From Abiotrophia defectiva_A (GTDB lineage: Bacteria; Bacillota; Bacilli; Lactobacillales; Aerococcaceae), in contig CAUUNL010000022.1 of assembly GCA_963546405.1 (NCBI GenBank), forward strand, positions 1-25,372: a DNA stretch of 25,372 nucleotides, in the 5' to 3' direction. The notes below the pieces were generated by a model, which saw only the letters and a program-made list of their open reading frames with translations, was not told where the DNA came from and made no database searches. Made by a program: the position numbers and the translations under genes. Shown here piece by piece: positions 14,448 through 23,063 of the stretch (positions are counted from its first letter, which is position 1; every line of letters starts with the position of its first letter).

Positions 14448-15482
14448 ATGGACGGCTATGTGACCAGACGCCTCTGGTTGGATCGTGACCCACAAGCCTT
14501 GAAAGATTGGCAGACCTTAATGCAGGCAGCTAATCTGAGTGACCAGGAAACGGTCGATTACACAATCGGCATTTATGATGGGGCACGCTTGGCAGCGACT
14601 GGGTCCTTGGACGGCAAGATTCTCAAGTGCTTGGTGGTCTGCGCCACCTATCAGTCAGAGAACTTGCTGACGCAAGTGGTTATGGCCCTCTTGGAACGTT
14701 TGGACCAGGAAGGCTTGACCAATCGCTTCGTCTATACTAAACCAAAGAATCTTCCTTACTTTAAGGCCTTGGGCTTTCGGCTTCTGGCGCAAACCGAAGC
14801 CTTGCTCTTTATGGAGCAGGGCTTCCCGTCCTTTCAGGACTATCTGAGCTATTTGGCTCAGCATAAGGTGGATAGCTCCAAAAATGGGGCCATCGTCATG
14901 AACGCTAACCCCTTTACCCTAGGACATCGCTATTTGGTAGAGCAGGCCTTATCGGCCTGTGACCACCTCTATATCTTCGTGGTATCCGAAGATCGGTCCT
15001 ATTTTAGCGCGCAAGATCGCTTCAAGATGGTCCAAGCCGGGGTGGCAGATTTAGCCAATGTTACGGTCCTGCCTAGCCGAGATTATATGGTCTCGCAGGC
15101 TACCTTCCCCTCCTACTTCCTTAAAGAAAGGGCGGATTTGGCGGTGGCTCAGGTCCAGGCAGAACTTGATGCGCAAGTCTTCAAGCAGTTCATTGCGCCT
15201 AGTCTAGAGATTGCCATTCGTTTTGTAGGGGAAGAACCCCTATCGCCGGTCACCCAAGTCTACAATCAGGCCTTGGCCCAAGCCTTCGGTCAGGACCTAG
15301 ACCTAAAGATTATCCCCCGTCTAGAAAAGGACGGCCAGGTTATTAGTGCGACCCGCGTACGGGCAGCGATTCAAGCAGGGAAGCTAGCTGACTGGGTCAA
15401 CCTAGTCCCACAGTCAACCTATCATTACATACAGTCACAAGACTTACTGGGCCAAGATGCCCAGAGAGAAAAGGTGGAATAA
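14448..15482 (+). CDS. citC: [Citrate (pro-3S)-lyase] ligase
   Basis: CitC activates citrate lyase by acetylating the thiol of the prosthetic group on CitD using ATP and acetate. The 344-residue protein has an N-terminal GNAT-like domain (about 1-125) and a nucleotidyltransferase domain with NANPFTLGHRYL (HxGH-like site, residues 152-163) and ISATRVR near the end. AAGGA precedes the ATG at 14448 at a suitable distance. It begins six bases after the gamma-like gene and ends two bases before citD. Confidence 0.94.
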   Translation: MDGYVTRRLWLDRDPQALKDWQTLMQAANLSDQETVDYTIGIYDGARLAATGSLDGKILKCLVVCATYQSENLLTQVVMALLERLDQEGLTNRFVYTKPKNLPYFKALGFRLLAQTEALLFMEQGFPSFQDYLSYLAQHKVDSSKNGAIVMNANPFTLGHRYLVEQALSACDHLYIFVVSEDRSYFSAQDRFKMVQAGVADLANVTVLPSRDYMVSQATFPSYFLKERADLAVAQVQAELDAQVFKQFIAPSLEIAIRFVGEEPLSPVTQVYNQALAQAFGQDLDLKIIPRLEKDGQVISATRVRAAIQAGKLADWVNLVPQSTYHYIQSQDLLGQDAQREKVE

Positions 15483-15484
15483 AG

Positions 15485-15793
15485 ATGGAAATTAAAAAAA
15501 GTGCAGTTGTTGGCACCTTGGAATCAAGCGACATTATGATTACCTTGAATCCGAGTGATGCTGGACGAATTGACATTCAATTAGAAAGTTCAGTCGAAAA
15601 ACAATTTGGGGCGCAAATTCGTCGTGTCATTGAAGACACCTTGACCCGCCTAGGCATTCAATCAGCTCAAGTAGTAGCGGTTGACAAGGGTGCCTTAGAT
15701 TGTACCATCCAAGCCCGGACCATTACGGTGGCCCACCGTGCTGCTGACTTATCAGAATACAACTGGAAGGAGATTGACTCATGGAACGCTTAA
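15485..15793 (+). CDS. citD: Citrate lyase acyl carrier protein (gamma subunit)
   Basis: CitD carries the 2'-(5''-phosphoribosyl)-3'-dephospho-CoA group on which the acetyl and citryl thioesters are formed. The 102-residue length is standard. GTLESSD at residues 10-16 holds the modified serine, Ser14 by alignment with the Klebsiella protein. Its end overlaps the citE start by 13 bases, indicating translational coupling. Confidence 0.95.
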   Translation: MEIKKSAVVGTLESSDIMITLNPSDAGRIDIQLESSVEKQFGAQIRRVIEDTLTRLGIQSAQVVAVDKGALDCTIQARTITVAHRAADLSEYNWKEIDSWNA

Positions 15794-16668
15794 GAAGAAC
15801 AATGATGTTTGTCCCTGGTGCTAATGCGGCCATGCTACGCGATGCGCCACTATATGGGGCTGACTCTATTATGTTTGACCTAGAAGATGCAGTCTCCCTT
15901 AAGGAAAAAGACTCTGCCCGCACCTTGGTGCACTTCGCCCTCAAAACCTTTGACTACAGCAATGTCGAAACCGTTGTACGGATTAACGGGCTGGACACTA
16001 CCGGTGCCCTAGATATCGAAGCGGTCGTCTTGGCTGGGGTTGACGTGGTACGTTTGCCTAAGACCGAAAACGCCCAAGACATCGTGGATGTCGATGCTAT
16101 TATTACCCGTGTCGAGCAGGAAAATAATATTCCTCTTGGTCGCACCAAGATGATGGCGGCCATCGAATCAGCTGAAGGGGTGCTAAATGCTCGTGAGATT
16201 GCTAAGGCATCTGACCGTCTGATTGGGATTGCCTTAGGGGCGGAAGACTATGTGACCAACATGAAGACTCGCCGTTACCCTGATGGTCAAGAACTCTTCT
16301 TTGCACGTAGCATGATTTTACATGCAGCGCGTGCCGCAGGGATCGCCGCAATCGACACTGTCTACTCTAACGTAGACAACATGGACGGCTTCCGTGAGGA
16401 AGTAGCCCGCATCAAACAATTAGGTTTCGATGGTAAATCGGTCATCAACCCACGCCAAATTCCAGTGGTTAATGAAGTATATGCCCCAACTGAGAAGGAA
16501 ATCCAACAATCTAAGGAAATTATCTGGGCGATTCGTGAAGCTGAAGCTAAAGGCTCTGGCGTCATCTCAGTCAAAGGGAAAATGGTCGACAAGCCAATCG
16601 TGGAACGCGCTGAGCGGGTCATTGCCCTAGCCAAAGCAGCGGGACTCATTAGCGAGGAGGAAATTTAA
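15781..16668 (+). CDS. citE: Citrate lyase beta subunit (citryl-CoA lyase)
   Basis: CitE cleaves the citryl thioester to oxaloacetate and acetyl-ACP. The 295-residue TIM-barrel protein shows RRTMMFVPGANAAML, FDLEDAV (metal-binding acid), AAIESAEGV and GKSVINPRQI, all typical of the CitE/HpcH family. GGAAGGAG inside the citD end is eight bases before the ATG. It overlaps citD and is one base from citF. Confidence 0.96.
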   Translation: MERLRRTMMFVPGANAAMLRDAPLYGADSIMFDLEDAVSLKEKDSARTLVHFALKTFDYSNVETVVRINGLDTTGALDIEAVVLAGVDVVRLPKTENAQDIVDVDAIITRVEQENNIPLGRTKMMAAIESAEGVLNAREIAKASDRLIGIALGAEDYVTNMKTRRYPDGQELFFARSMILHAARAAGIAAIDTVYSNVDNMDGFREEVARIKQLGFDGKSVINPRQIPVVNEVYAPTEKEIQQSKEIIWAIREAEAKGSGVISVKGKMVDKPIVERAERVIALAKAAGLISEEEI

Positions 16669-16669
16669 G

Positions 16670-18202
16670 ATGGTAGTCAACAAAGCAGGACGTGAAATTC
16701 CACAAGCAATCGCCGATCAATACGGCGTCTATGAAGGAGAGCTGGCTCGGATTAAGCCTTATGAAGCTTCAAGCCGTAAGGTTAAGCCCGTTGAACCACG
16801 CCAAGAAAAACTCTTGGGTAGTCTCCGCGAAGCCATTGAAAAGACCGGCCTCAAAGACGGCATGACCATTTCCTTCCACCACCATTTCCGGGAAGGGGAC
16901 TATGTCATCAACATGGTCATGGAAGAAATTGCCAAAATGGGGATTAAGAATCTCTCCATCGCACCTTCTTCAATTGCCAACGTACATGAGCCCCTCATTG
17001 AACACATCAAGAATGGGGTTGTCACCAACATTACTTCTAGTGGTTTGCGTGACAAGTTAGGGGCTGCCATTTCTTCCGGTATTATGGAAAATCCAGTAGT
17101 GATTCGTTCCCACGGGGGACGTGCCCGTGCCATTACGGCAGGCGACATTCACATTGACGTAGCCTTCTTAGGTGCCCCAAGTTCTGATGAATATGGGAAC
17201 GTCAACGGGACCAAAGGGAAAGCGACTTGTGGCTCCCTAGGTTATGCCATGATTGATGCTAAATATGCCGACCAAGTAGTGGTCATCACTGACTCCTTGG
17301 TACCATATCCAAACACCCCAATTTCTATTCCGCAAACAGACGTGGACTATGTGGTCGTAGTAGATGCCATTGGGGATCCTCAAGGGATTGCCAAGGGGGC
17401 AACTCGCTTCACCAAGAACCCTAAAGAGCTCTTGATTGCAGAATATGCTTCGAAGGTGATTACTGGCTCTCCTTACTATAAGGAAGGCTTCTCCTTCCAA
17501 ACAGGGACTGGTGGTGCTTCACTAGCTGCAACCCGCTTTATCCGCGAACAAATGATTAAAGACGGCATTAAAGCCAGCTTCGTGCTAGGTGGGATTACCA
17601 ATGCCATGGTTGAACTCTTAGAAGAAGGCCTCGTTGAGAAAGTCATCGACGTACAAGACTTTGACCATCCATCGGCAGTATCCTTAGGTCGCAACGCAGA
17701 CCACTACGAAATCGACGCGAGCATGTATGCTAACCCACTGTCCAAAGGGGCCATGGTTAACCGTTTGGATGTCGCCATCTTGTCTGCCTTGGAAGTCGAT
17801 ACTGACTTCAACGTCAATGTCATGACCGGTTCTGACGGGGTTATCCGTGGGGCTTCTGGTGGTCACTGTGATACGGCCTTTGCTTCTAAGATGTCTATGG
17901 TGATTTCGCCATTAGTACGTGGCCGCATTCCAACATTCGTAGACTCTGTTAACACGGTCGTAACACCAGGGACTAGCGTGGACGTGGTTGTCACTGAGAT
18001 TGGGATTGCGGTTAACCCTAACCGTCCAGACTTAGTCGAACACTTCAAGTCTCTCAAGGTGCCTCAATACACTATCCAAGAACTCAAAGAAAAAGCCTAC
18101 AGCATTGTGGGCAACCCAGAACCGATTCAATACGGGGACAAGGTCGTAGCGGTCATCGAATATCGTGACGGTAGCGTCATCGACGTGGTGCGCAATGTCT
18201 AA
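16670..18202 (+). CDS. citF: Citrate lyase alpha subunit (citrate:acetyl-ACP transferase)
   Basis: CitF swaps acetyl for citryl on the acyl carrier. The 510-residue protein has the normal family length with conserved stretches SFHHHFREGDYV, RSHGGRARAI, GAPSSDEYGNVNG and GASGGHCDTAF. GAGGAGG lies at the citE end, about ten bases before the ATG. Its last codons overlap the citX start by eight bases. Confidence 0.96.
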   Translation: MVVNKAGREIPQAIADQYGVYEGELARIKPYEASSRKVKPVEPRQEKLLGSLREAIEKTGLKDGMTISFHHHFREGDYVINMVMEEIAKMGIKNLSIAPSSIANVHEPLIEHIKNGVVTNITSSGLRDKLGAAISSGIMENPVVIRSHGGRARAITAGDIHIDVAFLGAPSSDEYGNVNGTKGKATCGSLGYAMIDAKYADQVVVITDSLVPYPNTPISIPQTDVDYVVVVDAIGDPQGIAKGATRFTKNPKELLIAEYASKVITGSPYYKEGFSFQTGTGGASLAATRFIREQMIKDGIKASFVLGGITNAMVELLEEGLVEKVIDVQDFDHPSAVSLGRNADHYEIDASMYANPLSKGAMVNRLDVAILSALEVDTDFNVNVMTGSDGVIRGASGGHCDTAFASKMSMVISPLVRGRIPTFVDSVNTVVTPGTSVDVVVTEIGIAVNPNRPDLVEHFKSLKVPQYTIQELKEKAYSIVGNPEPIQYGDKVVAVIEYRDGSVIDVVRNV

Positions 18203-18749
18203 GGGACTCTTTGATGGGCCTGAAGTCCAGTTAGGCCAGGTTCTATCAGCTCGCGAGGCGCGGAGCCAGCGCCAGGCTCACTTACTCGAGACCTATGCGC
18301 CGGCTGTCTTGGTCTCCATGACCCTCAATACACCGGGACCTGTCAAAAACTCTGAAGGCCTGTCCAAAATCGGTCACCAGCTAGCCCAGCTCGTCGGTGA
18401 CCATTTGGCCCAAGAGGCGGTCCTCTACCAGGATCTGGTGGAGGCCGTGACAGGGCTAGAGGCCTATTGGGTGGTTAGCCAGGAGGCTGAGCTAGTCAAG
18501 CGGCATTTAGTGGCCTTTGAAGGGCAGCACCCCTTAGGTCGCCTACTAGACTTGGATGTGCTGGAACTGGTGGAAGGCATACCTTGCCCTATTAGTCGCC
18601 GGCAGTTAGGCTTGGCCCCGCGCCAGTGCTTCCTCTGCCAAGCAGACGCCAAGCAGTGTGCACGCTCACGCCAACACTCAGTAGCGGACATGCAGGCCTA
18701 TATCAGTCAGGCCGTCGCTAACTATGAGGCCCAGACTGAATCCCCTTAA
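18195..18749 (+). CDS. citX: Apo-citrate lyase phosphoribosyl-dephospho-CoA transferase
   Basis: CitX attaches the prosthetic group made by CitG to Ser14 of CitD. The chosen ATG (18195) gives 184 residues and overlaps the citF stop by eight bases; an upstream ATG at 18165 would lie deep in citF. The family motifs GRLLDLDVL and ISRRQLGLAPRQCFLC with the Cys pair are visible. There is no clear Shine-Dalgarno, so translation is probably coupled to citF. In Gammaproteobacteria citX and citG are often fused or adjacent; here they sit in separate, oppositely oriented units. Confidence 0.93.
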   Translation: MSKGLFDGPEVQLGQVLSAREARSQRQAHLLETYAPAVLVSMTLNTPGPVKNSEGLSKIGHQLAQLVGDHLAQEAVLYQDLVEAVTGLEAYWVVSQEAELVKRHLVAFEGQHPLGRLLDLDVLELVEGIPCPISRRQLGLAPRQCFLCQADAKQCARSRQHSVADMQAYISQAVANYEAQTESP

Positions 18750-18764
18750 GGAAAGGAATAAACT

Positions 18765-20159
18765 ATGAGCAAATTAATTCGTATCACTGAAACAGTCTTA
18801 CGGGATGGCCAACAAAGCCAAATTGCCACTCGTATGACGACTGAAGATATGTTGCCAATTCTGAAAACCCTGGATCAAGCAGGCTTCCATGCCCTGGAAG
18901 TATGGGGCGGTGCGACCTTTGACTCTTGCATCCGTTTCTTAAACGAAGATCCATGGGAACGTCTGCGTCAAATTCGCGCAGCGGTCAAAAACACCAAGTT
19001 ACAAATGCTCTTGCGGGGTCAAAACCTGCTAGGTTACCGTAACTATGCGGACGATGTAGTCAAGCTCTTCGTGCAAAAATCAGTTGAAAATGGGATTGAT
19101 ATTATCCGTATCTTCGATGCCTTGAACGATGTACGCAACCTACAAACTTCGATTGAAGCAACCAAGGAAGCAGGGGGCTTAGCCCAAACAGCTATTTCCT
19201 ACACCACTAGCCCAGTCCACACCATCGACTACTATGTGGACTTGGTAGGGCGCATGGCCAAATTCGGGGCAGATTCTATCTGTATCAAGGATATGGCAGG
19301 GGTTCTAACACCACAAGCTGGTTATGAATTGGTTAGCCGTATCAAGGATAAGATAGATTTACCTTTGGAAGTCCATACCCATGCAACTAGCGGGATTTCT
19401 GAGATGACCTACCTCAAGGTAGCGGAAGCAGGGGCCGACATTATCGACACTGCCTTGTCATCCTTCTCTGGCGGGACTAGCCAGCCAGCCACCGAATCGA
19501 TGGTCTTAGCCTTAGAAGACTTAGGCTTCAAGACAGGTGTGGATATGAAAGAAGTAGAAGCGGCAGCAGCTTACTTCAACGGCATCCGCGACAAGTTCCG
19601 GGCTGAAGGTGTGCTCAATCCTAAGGTTAAGGATACCGAGCCTAAGACCTTGATTTATCAAGTGCCTGGCGGTATGTTATCCAACTTGCTCAGCCAATTA
19701 ACTGAACAAGGTTTGGCTGATAAGTATGATCAAGTACTTGCTGAAGTACCAAAAGTACGGGCTGACTTAGGCTATCCACCACTGGTAACCCCATTATCAC
19801 AAATGGTAGGGACCCAGGCGGTGATGAACGTCATCTCTGGCCAACGCTACAAGATGGTGCCTAAGGAAATCAAGGATTATGTGCTAGGCCACTATGGTCA
19901 AGCGCCTGCCAAGATTGATCCAGAAGTCAAGCAAACCATTATTGGGGACGCAGAAGTTGTAACAGTACGACCTGCTGACTTGATTGAGCCGCAATTACCA
20001 GAATTGCGGGAAGAAATTAAGGACTACGCTAAGTCTGACGAGGATTTACTCATGTATGCCATCTTCCCACAACAAGCCAAAGATTACCTAGGCCGCCGGG
20101 AAGATCCCTACTATGATGTGCCTGTGCAGACAGTGGAAGTTTCCCTGGATTTACAATAA
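18765..20159 (+). CDS. oadA: Oxaloacetate decarboxylase alpha subunit, carboxyltransferase only
   Basis: OadA moves the carboxyl group from oxaloacetate to biotin. The 464-residue protein has the TIM-barrel carboxyltransferase with ETVLRDGQQS (metal ligand Asp14), CIKDMAG (Lys175, carboxylated metal ligand) and EVHTHAT (His204, His206), then the helical PYC_OADA-type domain. It stops before the biotinyl domain that Klebsiella OadA carries; OadD supplies that part. AAGGAAAGGAATAAACT precedes the ATG. It is the last gene of the operon, 15 bases after citX, and ends at a strong terminator. Confidence 0.95.
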   Translation: MSKLIRITETVLRDGQQSQIATRMTTEDMLPILKTLDQAGFHALEVWGGATFDSCIRFLNEDPWERLRQIRAAVKNTKLQMLLRGQNLLGYRNYADDVVKLFVQKSVENGIDIIRIFDALNDVRNLQTSIEATKEAGGLAQTAISYTTSPVHTIDYYVDLVGRMAKFGADSICIKDMAGVLTPQAGYELVSRIKDKIDLPLEVHTHATSGISEMTYLKVAEAGADIIDTALSSFSGGTSQPATESMVLALEDLGFKTGVDMKEVEAAAAYFNGIRDKFRAEGVLNPKVKDTEPKTLIYQVPGGMLSNLLSQLTEQGLADKYDQVLAEVPKVRADLGYPPLVTPLSQMVGTQAVMNVISGQRYKMVPKEIKDYVLGHYGQAPAKIDPEVKQTIIGDAEVVTVRPADLIEPQLPELREEIKDYAKSDEDLLMYAIFPQQAKDYLGRREDPYYDVPVQTVEVSLDLQ

Positions 20160-20165
20160 GCTAGA

Positions 20166-20197
20166 GAGGATGGGAGGAATTCCCGTCCTCTTTTTTT
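20166..20197 (+). terminator. Terminator of the oad-cit operon
   Basis: A 10-bp stem (20166-20175 with 20181-20190, one G-T pair) with a 5-base loop is followed by seven T, six bases past the oadA stop. Confidence 0.93.
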
Positions 20198-20229
20198 GTT
20201 GGGTCGGGCCAGGAAATAGAGGAGTAGTT

Positions 20230-20307
20230 GAAAAGTTGTGATTAAATCAGCACGTAAAAAAGGGGGCTTCAGACCCTATCTATCAATAGATAGATTGATA
20301 GATAGGG
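20230..20307 (-). repeat. Dispersed hairpin repeat, copy 2 (right end of the citrate block)
   Basis: Reading the minus strand, the same 14-bp stem (20294-20307 with 20274-20287) and the same CTATCT loop as copy 1 are followed by TCTGA and then TTACGTGC (20250-20257) and a similar AT-rich tail. The hairpin and loop match copy 1 base for base over 34 bases. It is oppositely oriented, so the two copies form inverted repeats around 10.5-20.3 kb. The gap 20198-20396 otherwise holds only the next terminator. Confidence 0.85.
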
Positions 20308-20312
20308 AGAAC

Positions 20313-20351
20313 AAAAAGGCAGCTAGCCCAGTAAGGGCTAGCTGCCTTTTG
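20313..20351. terminator. Bidirectional terminator at the end of the Cof phosphatase gene
   Basis: A 12-bp stem, GGCAGCTAGCCC paired with its complement (20318-20329 with 20335-20346), has a 5-base loop and A/T runs on both sides. It ends the PTS-Cof unit from the right and backs up the oadA terminator. Confidence 0.88.
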
Positions 20352-20396
20352 TCCTATACCCGCGGAAGTGAAGGAAGTGAGGCGGGCCTTGAGGCT

Positions 20397-21155
20397 TTAT
20401 AGATAGTGTGCTTGGAAATGGGCCATAGCGTCAGCGAAGCTAGCTACCACATGAGTGGCTTGGGCTTGAACCTGAGCTGGGGCATGATTCATACAATAGG
20501 AAATGTCAGCCACTGCGAACATGTCGCTGTCATTGCCTGAGTCGCCAAAGACTACCAGGCGGTCATAGTCAGGCCGGATGATGGCTAAGCCGGAGGCCTT
20601 GGAGACACCTTGGGCCGTTACTTCTAGTCGTGTAGAGCCTGATTTATAGGTGGCCAGTTGAGGGAACTTGGCCTGCAGGTCAGCTAGGTAGAAGTCGGCG
20701 GTCTCAGCACTTGGGCGGACATTGACCTTGTAGAGGCGATGACCTTCCAAGGCTGGATAAGGGTCTGGCAAGCAAATCAAAGGCATATTCCAGAGCCGTT
20801 GCTTATGCTCGTGGTCGAAGTTACCAATGCGACGTTGACCGTCTAGGGCATCAAAGATTAACTTGTGCTCCTTGAAATAAGCCAGCAGCTTGGGCGTAAC
20901 GTCTTCAGGTAAGTGATGCTCGGCCAGGAGTTGGGCATAGCGGGTCACCACCGCGCCGTTAAAGCCAATCATATGCGTGACATCGAGGTCATTGCCTTGG
21001 ACAATGTACTGGATCTCTGCCAGGGAGCGGCCAGTGGCGATGGAGAAGTCGCCCAGCTCTTTGGCGGTATGGTAGGCCGCCAAATCAGCTGCATTGACCG
21101 TGACAGAATCCTTGACGAAGGTACCATCTAAGTCTGTCACAAAGAGGTTACGCAT
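20397..21155 (-). CDS. Cof-type HAD-IIB family phosphatase
   Basis: A 252-residue cytoplasmic haloacid-dehalogenase phosphatase. Motif I is DLDGT with the nucleophile Asp8 and acid Asp10, motif II is IATGRS, and motif IV is FGDSGNDSDMF. The cap is of the IIB type. GGAGG in the end of the PTS gene precedes the start, and the gap to the permease gene is only three bases, so the two are translationally coupled. Cof-type enzymes hydrolyse sugar phosphates and related compounds; linkage to a PTS permease suggests relief of sugar-phosphate stress, which is an inference. Confidence 0.88.
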   Translation of the reverse strand: MRNLFVTDLDGTFVKDSVTVNAADLAAYHTAKELGDFSIATGRSLAEIQYIVQGNDLDVTHMIGFNGAVVTRYAQLLAEHHLPEDVTPKLLAYFKEHKLIFDALDGQRRIGNFDHEHKQRLWNMPLICLPDPYPALEGHRLYKVNVRPSAETADFYLADLQAKFPQLATYKSGSTRLEVTAQGVSKASGLAIIRPDYDRLVVFGDSGNDSDMFAVADISYCMNHAPAQVQAQATHVVASFADAMAHFQAHYL

Positions 21156-21158
21156 GAC

Positions 21159-22874
21159 TTATTCCTCCATGCCGAGGATGTCTTGGATCTCCATTTTCAA
21201 GACATTGGCGTGGGCGCCATAAATCGATTGCATTTGCATGTCGTTTTCGGCGAAGCCTAGGGCACCTAGTTGGTGAACGATAGTGTCTTTATCTACTTGG
21301 GCTTTGTCTTTGACATTAATCCGCAGGCGGGTGATGCAGGCGTTGACTTCTTCAATGTTGTCAGGGCCACCGTGAGCGGCAATCAAGCCTAGGGCTTGTT
21401 GATGGATGCCTTCGGGACTGTCAGGAATGGTCTTCATGGCAGTGCCTGAGTTTAGCAGGGCTTGGTCTTCAGGGTGTAAGTCATTGTTACTGTTGTCTTG
21501 ACCGACTTGGTTAATGGTAACACCCAGTTTTTCGCGCGCTTCTTTCTTGCTTGAAAGTTTGACTTCATCGCTATCTTCACGACCTGGTGTCTTCAAGTTG
21601 AATTTAAGGATGAGCAAGCGGAAGACATAGTAGTAGAGGATGAAGCAAGGTACGCCGACGATGAAGACTAACCACCAGTGGGTCTTAGGCCCTTGCAAGA
21701 CACCGTAGATGATTAAGTTGATAAAACCGTGCCCGGTTGGTGTTGCCACCCCAGCACCTAAGAGGTGCATTACCAATAAGGCAGCACCCGCCATGAAGGC
21801 ATGGGCAACATAGAGGATTGGGGCAACGAAGAGAAAGGTAAATTCAATTGGTTCGGTAATCCCGGTTAAGAAGGCAGTACCAGCAGCTGCGAAGAGCAGA
21901 GAGCCTACGACTTTGCGTTTCTTAGGATCGGCTGTCTTGTACATAGCGTAGGCAGCCCCAGATAAACCAAACATGAAGTAAACGAACTTCCCGCCGTTAA
22001 AACGGGTGATGGATGGGTCGATTGAAGTAATGTTAGGATCTGCAAGGGACGCTAGGTAGGCATTGATAGTACCCACAACGCGTTCGCCATTGATGGTCCA
22101 GGTCCCACCTAATTCAGTGGTACGTACTGGCCAGTTAAGCCCGTGGTGGAGACCAAATGGTAGGAGTGCCCGTTCAACTAGCCCATAGAGGAAGGTGCCT
22201 AGCGGACCAGATTTAAGGATGAAGACGGACATAACTGAAATCCCTTGTTGGATTGGTGGCCAGATAAAGAAGAGGATAACCGAAACAAAGGCCATGGCAA
22301 CGATGGTCACAATCGGTACGAAACGTGGACCACTGAAGAAGCCGATTAGGGCAGGTAATTGTTTCTTAACCGCCCAACGGTGAACGAAGAAGACCACAAT
22401 CCCGACGATAATCCCCCCGAAGACGCTGAGGTCCAGGGTTTGAATCCCCATGACCTTAGTCTGCATGGCATTGGCCATGGCTAGTTTAGCTTCAGCGCTG
22501 GATAACTTGCTGGTGTCCACCAAGCTATGGCTTTGGACTAGGAGGAAGTTGAGGACGGAGTGTAAGACGATAAAACCGAGTACCCCAGATAGGGCAGCAG
22601 AACCTTTTTCGCGTTTGGCTAAACCAACGGCGACGCCGACAGCGAAGATAATTGGTAGGTTGTTGAAGGCTGTGTCCCCTAAAGTAATAAAGAATTTCAT
22701 AATGAATTGGAAGATTTGGTTCTGAAGAACGGGGAACATCTTCAAGGTATCTGAGTTAGAGAAGGCAGTCCCAATCCCCTTAATAATCCCGGCCCCTGGC
22801 AAGACCGAAACAGGTAAGAGGAAGGATCGGCCAAACTGCTCAAAGGCATAAACAAATTTGTTTTTCTGACTCAT
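21159..22874 (-). CDS. PTS EIICB permease, glucose/maltose family, probably alpha-glucoside-specific
   Basis: A 571-residue sugar permease that imports and phosphorylates its substrate. EIIC fills about residues 1-430 with the motif GITEPIEFTFLFV; a charged linker leads to EIIB (about 490-571) with the phospho-cysteine Cys513 in EVNACITRLR. There is no EIIA domain, so a separate EIIA (for example the glucose-type one) is needed. Likeness to MalP/GlvC-type permeases and the adjacent RpiR regulator, as with GlvR in Bacillus subtilis, point to maltose or another alpha-glucoside. No 6-phospho-alpha-glucosidase is present in the window, so glucose or amino sugars cannot be excluded. GAAGGAG lies eight bases before the ATG. 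Confidence 0.85.
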   Translation of the reverse strand: MSQKNKFVYAFEQFGRSFLLPVSVLPGAGIIKGIGTAFSNSDTLKMFPVLQNQIFQFIMKFFITLGDTAFNNLPIIFAVGVAVGLAKREKGSAALSGVLGFIVLHSVLNFLLVQSHSLVDTSKLSSAEAKLAMANAMQTKVMGIQTLDLSVFGGIIVGIVVFFVHRWAVKKQLPALIGFFSGPRFVPIVTIVAMAFVSVILFFIWPPIQQGISVMSVFILKSGPLGTFLYGLVERALLPFGLHHGLNWPVRTTELGGTWTINGERVVGTINAYLASLADPNITSIDPSITRFNGGKFVYFMFGLSGAAYAMYKTADPKKRKVVGSLLFAAAGTAFLTGITEPIEFTFLFVAPILYVAHAFMAGAALLVMHLLGAGVATPTGHGFINLIIYGVLQGPKTHWWLVFIVGVPCFILYYYVFRLLILKFNLKTPGREDSDEVKLSSKKEAREKLGVTINQVGQDNSNNDLHPEDQALLNSGTAMKTIPDSPEGIHQQALGLIAAHGGPDNIEEVNACITRLRINVKDKAQVDKDTIVHQLGALGFAENDMQMQSIYGAHANVLKMEIQDILGMEE

Positions 22875-22905
22875 TGTAGTCGCTCCTTCATAATTTGATA
22901 AGTCT

Positions 22906-22914
22906 ATTCTAGCA
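22906..22914 (-). promoter_or_regulatory. Probable extended -10 promoter of the PTS gene
   Basis: On the minus strand TGCTAGAAT is an extended -10, about 32 bases before the ATG; the -35 is weak. A poor cre-like core (AAACGCTTT, 22922-22930) lies in the spacer and could give mild CcpA control. Confidence 0.45.
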
Positions 22915-22976
22915 AAAAAGCAAACGCTTTAGGCCAATGTGCTAAAAAGTTCCCAAGGAAGATAAAATTGACTCCA

Positions 22977-22994
22977 AGAGGTAAAATTACCTCT
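22977..22994. promoter_or_regulatory. Candidate operator for the RpiR-type regulator
   Basis: AGAGGTAA-AA-TTACCTCT is a perfect palindrome with 8-bp arms and a 2-base centre. It lies in the divergent gap between the PTS gene and the RpiR gene, six bases upstream of the regulator's -35 box and about 65 bases upstream of the PTS -10. There is no T-run after it, so it is not a terminator. Binding by the RpiR protein is inferred. Confidence 0.6.
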
Positions 22995-22999
22995 AAATT

Positions 23000-23027
23000 T
23001 TGTGGTGGCTCCCAGCTGTGGTACAAT
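23000..23027 (+). promoter_or_regulatory. Promoter of the RpiR regulator gene
   Basis: TTGTGG (23000-23005), 16 bases and TACAAT (23022-23027), 36 bases before the start codon. Confidence 0.65.
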
Positions 23028-23063
23028 AGAAATGTAAACCCTTAGGGGATCAGGAGGGATGAC

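Noticed and set aside
22917..22932. cre site in the PTS promoter spacer
   Set aside because: Only the core AAACGCTTT fits; four consensus positions fail, so it is mentioned with the promoter but not called as a site.
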